Part shown: positions 46,774 through 57,323 of the stretch, in pieces
Layout: every line of letters starts with the position of its first letter
Numbering within the stretch: the first letter of the stretch is position 1
Source: Iris pallida
Taxonomy: Eukaryota; Streptophyta; Magnoliopsida; Asparagales; Iridaceae
Assembly: GCA_029216955.1 (NCBI GenBank)
Contig: JANAVB010003400.1
Span: 19,709,760-19,773,759, forward strand
DNA length: 64,000 nt
Direction: 5' to 3'
Made by a program: the position numbers and the translations under genes
The notes under the pieces: model-generated
Told to the model about the DNA's origin: nothing
Database searches by the model: none
The model's input: only the letters and a program-made list of their open reading frames with translations

Positions 46774-47645
46774 AAGTACAATTATTTAGTTTTGATTCTT
46801 GGTGGTGACGATAGAGGCTCGGGAAAGTGCTATCAACTCTGTCTTACTCCTTGGACTATCTGACGCAGTACTTAGCTCTTGAAGAAATTGCTTTTCGAAG
46901 GTTGCCCACCTTTTGCAGGGGTGTGGCACCCTGCTATTTATAGTGGTATATATACTGAGCCGCATAGATGACATGTGGCCACGTAGCAAACTAGCACGTG
47001 AAGACCCGCTCTTTGGCCGCCATCTGTCGATTTGTTGGGATTTTGTTACAGCAAATCTGGGTAGTTAGGACTTGGTCAGCCTGCCACGTGTTCTGTCGCA
47101 CGAATCATTTTGAGCCGGATGAGTCTCTCAGTTTTCGACCATGTGGGGCCGCATGAGACTCATGCGGCTTAAGTCGCAAACTTCCTTAGCCCGCATACAG
47201 CTTAAGGATTTTAAGCCGCATAGATTCTGTATTTTGATCGCATAAAGCTCATGCAGCTTGTGTCGCAGTCGCCTTTGGCCGCATAAAGTTCAGAGACTTT
47301 GGGGCCGCATATGTCTGAGCCGCATAAGGTTCATGCGGCTTAGGTGACACTCCTTCTGGCTACATAAAAAGTGTATGGACCCTGCTTTTGGTGACGTCTC
47401 ACGTCTTATCTTTTTTGTCAAAGTGTCAGAGCTGTCATTTTTCTCAGTTTTGACAGAACTTGTCAGCTTTATCAGACGAACTGATCCTCTTAGCCATATA
47501 TCTTTCTTCTGCAGTACGTTGTCGATGGGCCGCATAAGGCATTGAATCTGTCATGCGGCTTTTCTTTATGCGGACCTGTTTGGCCCAAAGTATATATGCG
47601 GCAATTTATGATCCGTATGAATCCCATATTTTTTATGCTTCTACA
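46774..47645 (-). repeat. 3' LTR of inner Tat-type element
   Basis: 872 bp, same length as 62282-63153 and closely similar throughout. It carries many CCGCAT/ATGCGG motifs and, on the minus strand, a TATA-like box (plus strand CTATTTATAG at about 46933). Confidence 0.9.
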
Positions 47646-48041
47646 AGACTCCCTTCAAAATTTTCAAATTGTAAATTTGGAATACTTTGAATAAGAAGCA
47701 TGAAAATATGTCAAGCTGCAGGGAGTCTTCAAGTCGTAGGGAATTTTCGAGCCGTAGAGAGATCTCGTGCCGCAGGAAAACTTCGAGCTGCAGAGAAATC
47801 CCATCAGCCTGCCAGCTGTCACTGCTGCATTTAATTTTCTTGATTCGATTTTGGATTTGGGTTCTCTTTTCGAGATAAAGTTGACGGTTACTAGAGATAA
47901 AGTCCCTAAACGTCATCATTATCTTTAATGATCTCGAGAATCGAAGCGGCACTCTTTTAGAAGCTCTATAAATAGGGGTTATTTTGAAGAATTTTTTTTC
48001 TCTTTTACCTTCTTCTCTTTCGTCTTCATCTTCCTGTCTTA
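47646..48041 (+). promoter_or_regulatory. Promoter region of the antisense gene
   Basis: Between the 3' LTR and the start codon. It holds a series of GCCGTAG/GCTGCAG/GCCGCAGG units about 24 bp apart (47715-47800), a TATA box TATAAATAG at 47967-47975 and a pyrimidine-rich leader (TCTTCTCTTTCGTCTTC) up to the ATG. Confidence 0.55.
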
Positions 48042-51000
48042 ATGGCTCCAAAAGCTTCCAAGTCAACTGGTGCTGCGACCAAGGGAAAGGGACTTGCTTC
48101 TCCGTCGAGAGCGGCGGGCTCTCCTTCCATTCATTCCGACGTGCATCCCCCTATCAAAGGTAGTGGGAGGGCAATGGCTATATCGTATGTTTTATGCGCG
48201 GGCCTATGTTACATCGATTTCTGTGCTTTAAGCTTAGTCGATGCGTGCCCTATCTCAGTTGGACCACATGTGTTCTGTATGATAGGGCCGCATGGGCTGG
48301 GCCGCATAACCGCTGCTCATTTTGATCTTGAACCGCATAAGTGACCCAGGGCTGATCCACATGAATACTGCATAACCGTGCCGCAGAAGTGTCTCCTGAT
48401 TGAGCCGCATAGGTGTCTCATATTTTGAGCCGTAGGAGGACTTCGTGACCAAGTCGCATAAGTGTCTCATTACTGAGCCGTATGAACACTTCGTGACTGA
48501 GCTGCATAAGTGCCTCATGACCGAGCCGTATGGGCACTTTTTGACTGAGTGGCCTAAGTGTCTCCCGACTGTGCCGCATGAGCACTGTATGACCTAGCCG
48601 CATACGTCTTATGTTCTTTAAGCCGTTATGCCGCATGGGTTCTGTTTTGCTTAGGTCGTATGGTTGAAGGGATGAACTTCTTCTAACTTTTACTTCTTCT
48701 TTGTCCTTCATAGTGACTTTGCCCTCAGCTCCATCGGGGGAGCTCGTGATGGGATCTGCCCAATCTATGTTGGGTGTAAGCTTTGACCAGATAGTCGAAC
48801 ATGTGTCGACTCAGATTAGCCGAAATCAACCTGAAGACCGGTTGAGGGAGATCAGAAACCAATCTTTCTTTTTCTTACTTAGTATGATGAACTCCGGGCA
48901 ACTAAATGGCATTCATCTGAAGCCTATGTTTTTATTCGAGGATGCCCTGACTATTTCAGATCCGAGCATCATAGAGACTTTTGAGAGTTGGGACTTCTAT
49001 TTTCAGGAGGAAATAATTCACATACCCTTAATGGAGTGCCACTTTCCCTTATTTGGTTTCAATATGGTACCTTTTGAGAGGAAGATGTCGACTTCTCTAA
49101 CTCTGGATCAGTAGGGGATCTTTGTGGGCCATATCCCTTTTAACAACCCTACGAGGCCAGTGGTCACAGTAAAGGAATCAATGAGCTACTCCGTCATTGG
49201 GCTGGCTCCTGGCAATCTCATCAACGAACTGAAGCCTAATATGTTTTTCTCTAAGGCTGACACCTTTTTGAATCGGATTGCTCGCAAAGGGTCATACCCT
49301 GTAGGTAGATTGTCGTTACTGAACTGGCAGCATCGTTCCCCTCCATGGGTTAACCTAACTTCTTAGATCCTGGCGGAGTATGAGGACATCCTACGATGGA
49401 TTGGCCTCTATTACGCCATTAGGGGCTCCTGCTATATCTTGTTTATGAACACGAAATTATTTATGGCATTGCTTGAGATGTACAACTGCCAGACGGGGAC
49501 CTTCTTTACTCCAAGTGGAGAGATGGGGCTTGCTCTTCACGAGATGCATGGTTTGTCCAAATTACCCTGGGGCGATGAAGCTTATGAGGAGTATACCCCG
49601 ACAAACAAAGAATTCGATGAACTAGAGCGGCGGTATCCCAGATTCCTAGCCGTATATCAGGAAGTGCTATGCCACCATAGCACCTGTCAACAAATATCTA
49701 AGAAAAAGTACGATAGTTCAGAAGGGAACCTTCCTCATACCAAGGCTTAGATTGGCTATCTTTTTAGCCTTAGTGCGTCCGGTCGAGTTGCTGTTAGGAG
49801 TCCCCAATCTCTGGAGCAGGTGGACGCTCAGGTGAAAAGTACTAAGAGGGTCCGTGCTACTGGTGACTGATTTGGGAGCCTGAGTGATACTTTTAGATAT
49901 TTTTATCATGATACTCAGTCTCTGTCTGCTAAGGCCATCTTGGCCGGATACCTGATGATATGGTTGAGGGTTTGCGTTGTTTCGGTCAGCTGTGGTGCGA
50001 TTGAGAGGATCAGCCGCAACCTAATCCTTCCAGCGGTAAAGCTAGTTTTTGGGGGCAAGTTGGTTCTGCTTTCTGCTATGGTATGCAGCATCCATAGGGG
50101 TCTTCGTACCTTTACATCGAAATTCATCGCTCGTGATCTTACAAAACCCTTCAACAGAATCGAGCTGCCGTATCATTATTTAATAGGGTGGTTGTTGATG
50201 CATTGCCCCTCTTTGATGCGACCTGGTCCGGAAGGCAATGCGACAAGTGACGATACCTTCATCTACCACTATCGCGACATGCCCTGGAACTGTACCAGCT
50301 TTCCCGATTGCCGAGCCGCTCTCGCGCGGGTGGATAGATACTCTTTTTTTGTGCCAGTTCCGTCTTTTACTGAGGAGGAGATGGGACGCGTTCACCTTGA
50401 TAGTGCTGTTGCACCCCAGACTTTGTCTGAAAAATTATTTTGCTGGTTGCAGAGTATTCGTCCCTCCCATCTGGTATACCGCAACCGAAATGTTGTATAC
50501 TTAGATCCATACCAACCTAGCCGGTATTCTCGGCAATTTGAGTATAGCCAATTATATTTGGATAGCCCAAACCCTTGCCTGGGTTTCGAGGGGAGCATTT
50601 TGGATTGTATCCGGGCCTGGCACTATTATTCGACGAACCATACCCAGGCCAGCTTCGTCTTACCTGATACAGAGATTTTGGGGCATATCGCATAAATGAC
50701 GACTCTTCGTCACGTATCTGTGAATGCGCCTCCCAACGACTTTGATCCCCGTACCAGTTTTATTGTTGGTACGAAATTGGAGGAGCGCCTGAGGGACTCC
50801 CGAAAAAGGACGAGGAAGGGAAAGAAGAAAGTTTCCGATTCTGACTCTGACAGCACGGAGAGGGAGAAATATGACTCTGAAGATCTCCAGCCCTCTGTAA
50901 GTCCTTTGGCTATGCGTGTGCCTTCACCTGTGTCGAACCCTTCGTGTACACGGAGCAGGCCTGAGCCTTTCGTTGCTGATAGACCTCGTTCCCAGAAGCG

Positions 51001-52558
51001 GGTTGCGGCTAGGTTCCGTAGGCCTGGTATCGAGAAAACGGGTAGTGGTACCAAAGTCAACATGGGGGTAAGTTTTTTCATGACAAACCCTAATGTTGTC
51101 CTTGGGATATTATATGAAGGCTCTCCTTTACAGGTATCGGAGGAAGCAAACCTTTTATCACCGGATGCCGTCCCTGCGATTTCCTCTTTGGGTCCCGACC
51201 CTGGAGTTGCGGGGTCCTCACAAGCTGGTGTTGATGATTCGGGTGCCGCCGCTGACCTCCTTGGAGTTGTGGAAGCGGTAGAAGGAGCTGAGACTACTCC
51301 GGCCGAGCCTCAGCCTTTGTCCTTCACTTCCGGTAAGCTATATCGCTTTCTTACCAATGAGGAGATTTTCTTCTTTTTTTTTTCTTTTTTTTATTTTTTT
51401 TCGTGTCAAGCTAATTGCTGGTTGTGCTGGACCTACATGACCTGCCTCTCCGCTACCAGTGGTGGATGTGGCCGCGGAGGAGAAAATAGCAAAGGATCCA
51501 GGGGCTGATCTGGTACAAGCAAGAAGCATTCCTTCTCCCTTATCAGCTCGAGTTGAGGGGCCTTCCACCGTATCGAGCACAGACGTCCCGGCTCCTTCAA
51601 CCTCTTTGGCAAATGCGGGATTGATTGGAACTGTCTCTTCCCCGAAACTTAAACTTTCTGCCCTGCCCAACCTTCAGCTCCTTCGGGCTACGGAAGAAGA
51701 GATTGCTGCTGTGCGGGAGTCTCGTCGCTCAGAGTTTGTTTTCCTTCTAACAGGATCTTCGAGCTCAAGTATGCCTCCTTCCCAGACGCCTTCAGCTTCC
51801 TTAGGTGTTATCCCATCGACGCCGTCCTCTCTGGAGAATTTGGACGAGTCGTCAAGGGACGTAGTCGAGAGCTTTTATCGCCATTTGAAACGGGGGTCGA
51901 GGCTACTTTAAGGAGGGGAACAACGTTTGTCGTAGCTCGTCATTGTGCCTGCGGTCAGATTGAACTGCTGAAGACTCTCCCGGGTGGAGAAGGGACATCT
52001 GTCCTCCTGGAGCACAAGCTGGCACAGGCTGATCAGTACATAACCCAGTTGTAAAAACAGCAGCAAGTTGATGTGTCTGCTGCGGCGGAGCAGGAGCGTG
52101 CTTTCCTTATAACAGCCGTGGAAAAGGTGAAGGCCGTACAGGAGACGACTAAGCCCACCTTGGAGAAGGACCTCCATAAGCTGTCTCTTAAATATGACAG
52201 GCTGAGCCGAGAGGGGAAGATTTGTTTGACTCGTGAGGAGACGACCATTCATGCTATGGCCGAAACTAACGAGCAACTCCTCTAGCTCCAGGCTATGCTA
52301 ACATCTCTGGGGACTGAGCTCCAAGCCACTCGTCAGGAGAGGGAGAAAATCTACAAGAAGACCGATAAAGTCACACGAGCCTTTGCTGCTCTAGAGGGAG
52401 CACTGAAGAAATTAGAAAAAAATTGGCAGGCTCATGTGCATCTCGAGGACGCCGAAAGGTTATCCCAGGAAGCTGAACGTCGAGTCAAACTAAGAGTTGA
52501 GCGCTCAACTGCGCAGCTGGAAGGCATTCTCACCAAGTTATGTGTTGCTGATGAGTAA
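48042..52558 (+). pseudogene. Antisense plant mobile domain / coiled-coil gene, spliced, with premature stops
   Basis: Exon 1 (48042-48159) encodes MAPKASKSTGAATKGKGLAS and a Ser/Pro-rich tail. A 554-bp intron with GT...AG ends joins in frame to 48714. The next 2 kb stays in one frame with only stops at 49112, 49364, 49748, 49868 and 50693. It shows features I associate with the retroelement-type plant mobile domain (PMD, PF10536-like): EIIHIPLMECHFPLFGFNMV, GSYPVGRLSLLNW, LFMNTKLFMALLEMYNC, FTPSGEMGLALHEMHGLSKL and LPYHYLIGWLLMHCPSL. A Ser/Lys-rich linker with nuclear-localisation-like RKRTRKGKKK follows. Two further likely introns lie at about 51068-51134 and 51332-51460, with a Pro/Ser-rich part and a coiled coil after them (LHKLSLKYDRLSREGK, RSTAQLEGILTKLC) to TAA at 52556. 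It may bind nucleic acid or chromatin; function is not established. Homology call is from memory. Confidence 0.65.
48160..48713 (+). other. Intron 1 of the antisense gene, an array of CCGCATAAG-type motifs
   Basis: Donor AAAG|GTAGTG and acceptor TTCATAG|TGAC keep the frame (phase 1). From about 48290 to 48660 the intron consists largely of units like GAGCCGCATAAGTGTCTCnTGAC, 25 to 35 bp apart, with CCGTATG and CTGCATA variants. Confidence 0.7.
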
Positions 52559-52589
52559 TGGATTTTCCTTCCCCCTCCCTTTTTTCCAG

Positions 52590-53130
52590 TTTTGTGAATG
52601 TAAAGGATGTCCCCTTGGGGGACTTTTTGTGGACCTATTGCCCTTCTGTGCATTTGGAAATGCGAGCAAATAGATTTGAATGATATTTTGTGGACCTACT
52701 ACTCTTTGGTACACCGATGGTGCGAGTAATAGATTATGATAACTTTTACGGACTTACCCATTTTGTGTACTGGCGATGCGAGTACTGATAATAAGTGGGG
52801 AGAAGACCAACATATTTACTCAGAGGTAATGAGGACGTGGTAAATGTGGGTCTGAAGTAGAGCCTCCCTACTCAGAGGTAATGAGAACGTGGTAGGAGTA
52901 GGCCTAATAGGGATACACAGAACAACTCAGAGGTGCTATTAACGTGGAAGTTCTATATATTGGATGGTTTGTTTGTGATGGACGGGAAAATAACTCAGAG
53001 GTAATATGGACGTGGTTGTTTCTTTCGTTGGGGAATTTTGTGGACCTATTACCCTTTTTGTGTACCGATGGTGCGAGTAATAGATTAGGATAAGTTTTAT
53101 GGACCTATTACCCTTCTGCTGGTGGTGCGG
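52590..53130. repeat. Diverged tandem repeats at the 3' ends of the two convergent genes
   Basis: Two interleaved motifs recur. One is TTTTGTGGACCTATTACCCT + GTACCGATGGTGCGAGTAAT (about 60 bp unit, copies near 52615, 52685, 52735, 53035 and 53095). The other is ACTCAGAGGTAATGAGGACG + TGG (copies near 52818, 52872, 52922 and 52990). The second also appears once at 46539. Confidence 0.75.
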
Positions 53131-53726
53131 GTAATAGATTTTGAAACAAAACAAAGTAGGCATGATATATGGCAATCGAAGCATCAAAGTGGAAGTTCAG
53201 AGGTATCAATATACATGACTTGTCACTCGTAGAGACGCAATACGAGTCCCTTCGGGGGGGGGGGGGGGGGAGAACAGAGTGTAAGTTCAGAGGTACCTGA
53301 TGTACATAACTCGACACTCTAGGTAGTAATTTTTTTTCAATTGGCAGCCTTTTATTGATGAGATAAGGAACTCTGTCCACGGAGATTACATCATCAGGAG
53401 AGGGACTATCCGTCTGTGCCACCAGGTGTTTGGCGAGTTCTGCGTCCTCTTCGGCTACCCCTTGCGATCCCAAAGGTAGGGATGCCATCTTGGACAACTT
53501 GACCACCAAGGGTTGAATTTGTGATATTAGCTAGCCTGAGTATGTCAGACCGGCACTTAGTTGCCAGCTCGTCTTGGGAAGACGGGTGACAATTGGCTCG
53601 GCCAGGGACTTTGTGTCTTCCGATTGCCTTTGAATGGGTTTTGGCAATCAGATCACCATTGGCCCTATGACGGGCTTTGGCTCTTGATTTTGGGAGTCGG
53701 ATGACCATTGGTTTCGACTACGCAGC
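53131..53726 (-). other. Tail after protease, no reverse transcriptase
   Basis: Minus-strand frames here (AKARHRANGDLIAKTHSKAI and VVKLSKMASLPLGSQGVAEE ... VISVDRVPYLINK) look like degenerate continuation of the polyprotein or former coding sequence, but none of the reverse transcriptase, RNase H or integrase boxes can be found. Confidence 0.45.
53254..53270. repeat. (G)17 homopolymer
   Basis: Seventeen consecutive G. Its length may be unreliable in the assembly. Confidence 0.8.
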
Positions 53727-55111
53727 TCAGACGAGAGAACCGGGCACCACTTTATGCAAAGTTGCGACAAGGGGTGCAGCTTTGCCTGGTTTACGGGTCT
53801 GGAGATGAATTATCCAGGGTTTCTCTGGCCCTGTGATGGTCTCCAATTTGTCAGTGATGTACTTCTTGGATTCTTCATATAGACAAGCCTCTGAAGAATA
53901 ATAAGACTCAACCCCTTTGAAGGGATGGATGTTGGCGAATTCAGTCTTCACGTAGCCATGCCTACTGACATACTTGAAGCACTAGTGGAGGGTGGATGGC
54001 ACGATTATATAGTCATGTATCCATAGACGCCCCAAAAGGATGTTGTAGGGTGTGTCTACCTCTGTGACGTAGCAGGTAACCTCCGTCTTCAGGTCACCAA
54101 TCTGATATTTCAATCGAATATTCCCTAGGGGATAGCTCCTTCCCGAGTTAAAATCGCTAATGGCAGTGTTGGTCGCCGCTAGCCGATGCATAGGGATGCC
54201 AAGAAGTTGGAACAAGCTTTTCGGGATGATGCTTATTGACGAGCCAGGGTCGATATGCATCCGATCCACCTTGATGTTGCCTATGTATCCAGTATAGTAC
54301 AAGGGGCGATCATGCAAATTGGACTTGATCAACATGTCCTGTGGAGTAGATATGATGTTGGGCATTGCATCTATGCTATCGCTGCCCTGTAGATCTGCTG
54401 GCGGGTCTTCCCCTGGAGGCTTGACCTGAGCTAAGTAGGCGTCAGCATTTTGGAGTGCTTCACTCAATGCTACACGAAGATCCTCGGAGAGCCTTAGGAG
54501 CTCGTATAACGACAACTTTGCTGGCGTATTAGCCAATTGTGCTAATATGTCAAAGTTGTAAGGTCTCGCCAATCCCTGAGGTACATCGCTATGGAGTGGC
54601 CTGTCGAAGCGGGTTTCCTTTGTCTTGGACTTATCCGCCAGTGGAGGCTGAGATGGCCTTGGAACATCAGAGGGAGGCAATGTTGCCGGCTGAGGATCTT
54701 TGACTGAATTATCCCGTGCAGGCTGGACTTGTGCTCTAGACCGGGTAACAACGACTGCAGCTTCTTCAGCTTCGGCTGAAATTGTATGGCAGGATCTAGA
54801 CTTCCTGCCCTTTTTCTTGTTGGTAGAAGATGACACCTCCTGAGTAACTTCGGGCACTAGGTCTGGATACACCCACACGATCTCTCCTCGCGATGTGGTG
54901 AGAGGTACCAATCCAGATGTCTGGCTCCGAACGGGTGGAAGATTGGCAACCTCCATCGTTGCCCGAGGGACATGTATTATCCCGTCTGGAGTGCTTGTTG
55001 GAGGGAAGTCGTCGAACTGAATCGACACCATGTTTGTCGCCACGGTAACCTCTTCAAAGTCTATCGACAGAGCTTTGGAGTCGATAAGACTCTGAATGTA
55101 CCGCTTTAATT
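53727..55111 (-). pseudogene. pro: Tat-type gag C-terminal linker and aspartic protease
   Basis: Open from the solo LTR border through an Ala/Pro-rich linker to the retropepsin part. This has MHIDPGSSISIIPKSLFQLL as active site (Asp-Pro-Gly-Ser instead of the common Asp-Gly-Gly or Asp-Thr-Gly), LPLGNIRLKY-like flap region and PYNILLGRLWIHDYIIVPST near its end. A TAG at 53984-53982 interrupts a frame that goes on for about 85 codons (CFKYVSRHGYVKTEFANIHP ...). The protease would process the gag polyprotein. The non-consensus active site may mean loss of activity. Confidence 0.82.
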
Positions 55112-55116
55112 GGAAG

Positions 55117-57286
55117 TATAAAACCCCTAAATTTTTACTATTATTATTATTATTTTAATTTGATACCAATTTTTTTTATATAGTACGTCGCGTAGTTGCA
55201 TTGTACGTCGCGCACGAAATTTCATTTTCTTAATTACTCGACGAGTGCGAATATGTGCGAATGTACATATTTTTAGAAAAAACGTTTTCTATTTCAAAAT
55301 AATAGATATAATAATTATTTTTGCTATAAATTCTAAGTTTGTTATTTTTACTTTATTTCTAAAAGTTATTAACAATAAATAATATTTTTGTATACTAGAA
55401 AAACATAATTATGTAAAAAAATATTTGTGCATATTATCTAAAAGTTATTAAGAGAACGAAAATACATTATTATATGTATTTTTAGGAAAATATTTTTTTT
55501 TGTGGCAATTTAAATCTTTTATTAAATTTTATGGATTTGATTTTAAATAGTTTAAAATTTAGGACAGAATTTATATTTAATTCGAGTTTGATTATCTAGA
55601 TTTAAAATAATTTATATTTGGATTTGAATTTATTGAATTAATTTAAATTAATAGATTGAATTATCTAATTGGGTTTAAACTATTCTAATCCTTATCCAAC
55701 TGGAAATTTCCACATCCTATAAATAGGCAGGTACTCATCCATAAATTGCTACCATTCACAAATTCATCCACAAAAATTTTCTCCACAAATCTACGTGCAT
55801 CGTATCGGTGTCCTCCTTTCACATCCACTATATTCCATATTGTATAAGTACATTGTTCATCGTGTCCGACAAATCCGGACACACCGCCATGCCACCACCG
55901 ACGTTGCTACGACAACCCTGCCCTCGCAGCGGCCATCTCCACACGTAGCCCAGCCACCGACCGAATCCCGGCCTCACCTCTGCCGTAGCCACATGGCCCC
56001 GTTCCACCCTCACCACCACCATCACAGATATCCCGTCCCCGCTCCGGCACCGGCCAGCCTCCTCCCGCCTCGCCAACACCCCTCGACCACCACCAGAGCA
56101 ACACCGTCATGCCACCACCAGCACCCCCATCCGCTCCCAGCGACCATCGACCCCCACCACATATACCCGTCACCACCGATAGCTCCCACGGCACCACCAC
56201 CGTCATCTCGACCACCACCCTTTGCAGCACCCACCACAGCTTTTTTCCAGTCCGGCCACTCATCCTCGTCGCCCTCATCATTCCGGCCAACTGACCTTCT
56301 CCACCACCAAGACAGCCACCCGCAGCCGCCCATTAAACCAGCAATCTCCTCCAATGCCATAAACCTCCGCCACGACACAGCCAAAAACCCCTAAATCCGT
56401 CACCGTCACTCTGCTAACCCTCCTCGACTCTCGGCCAACCACCACACCACGACACCAGAGAAGGGAAGGGAAAATAAAACTTAACCCTAAACTCACCTCC
56501 GCCCGCCGACCGACGCCCTCCGCTACGAGTCGCGCAGTGCTCTCCGGATCCGCAACACCACCGCTCCCCACCTCTGGTCGCTGCCACCGCAGCCTTCCTC
56601 GCCGGAGCTGCCGTGCGTCGGTGTACTCATCCGCGCACCCGCCGGCCGACCCAGCCCCGGCTGCGACCACCCCCAAACGCCGATCCCCGCTGCTGTCCCC
56701 CGGCTCCACAAGTCGGAACCCCTCGCCTCCAGCGCGCCACCGCCTGGACGCTTCCTCCGCCGTGCCCCTGGCCGCCTGAGCCTCGATCCTCGCCCGCTCT
56801 CTCAACCTCCGCATCCCCAAAAGCTCCGCTGCCTTCCTTGGCCGCGGCCACCACAGCCCCTCACTTCTCCTCCGCCCGATCGAACTCGCAGCTCGCCACT
56901 CGTCTCCGTTCTCCCGTTCCGCCACTCTCTCTCCCCCCGACTCTTTTAACCCTCTTCGCTCACTTCCCCCCTCACTTTTCTCTCTCTCCCTCTCTTGTTC
57001 TTTTTACTTTTGAGGGAGCACAGCACATTGAGCTGTGCTGAGTTTGCCTTTTTTTGTTTTTTTTGTTTTTTTCTTATTTTTGTTTTTGTTTTGTTTTTGT
57101 TTTGTTTTTGTTTTTATTATTATTGTTTTTTTAATGGTAAAAACAGAAGATAATTGATTAGAATTATTACGTTTCCTGTAATTTACAAAATATAGTATAG
57201 TCTCCATATTTTACTAGGTATATCTATTATATGGTGTCATTAAAGTATTTTATATAAAAATAAGTAATTGTCAAAATATGTAGATA

Positions 57287-57323
<37 letters not shown>

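Noticed and set aside
49715..50600. Minus-strand frames opposite the antisense mobile domain gene
   Set aside because: Shadows; the plus frame is the one that is continuous for 2 kb and carries splice sites.
53254..53270. Poly-G run as a biological signal
   Set aside because: Length is easily affected by sequencing or assembly; noted only as a repeat.
56278..56925. 215-codon minus-strand frame and other long frames in the CCACC-rich block
   Set aside because: Low-complexity Gly/Arg/Val or Pro/Ser/His translation in a GC-rich LTR segment, open in several frames at once, no domain.
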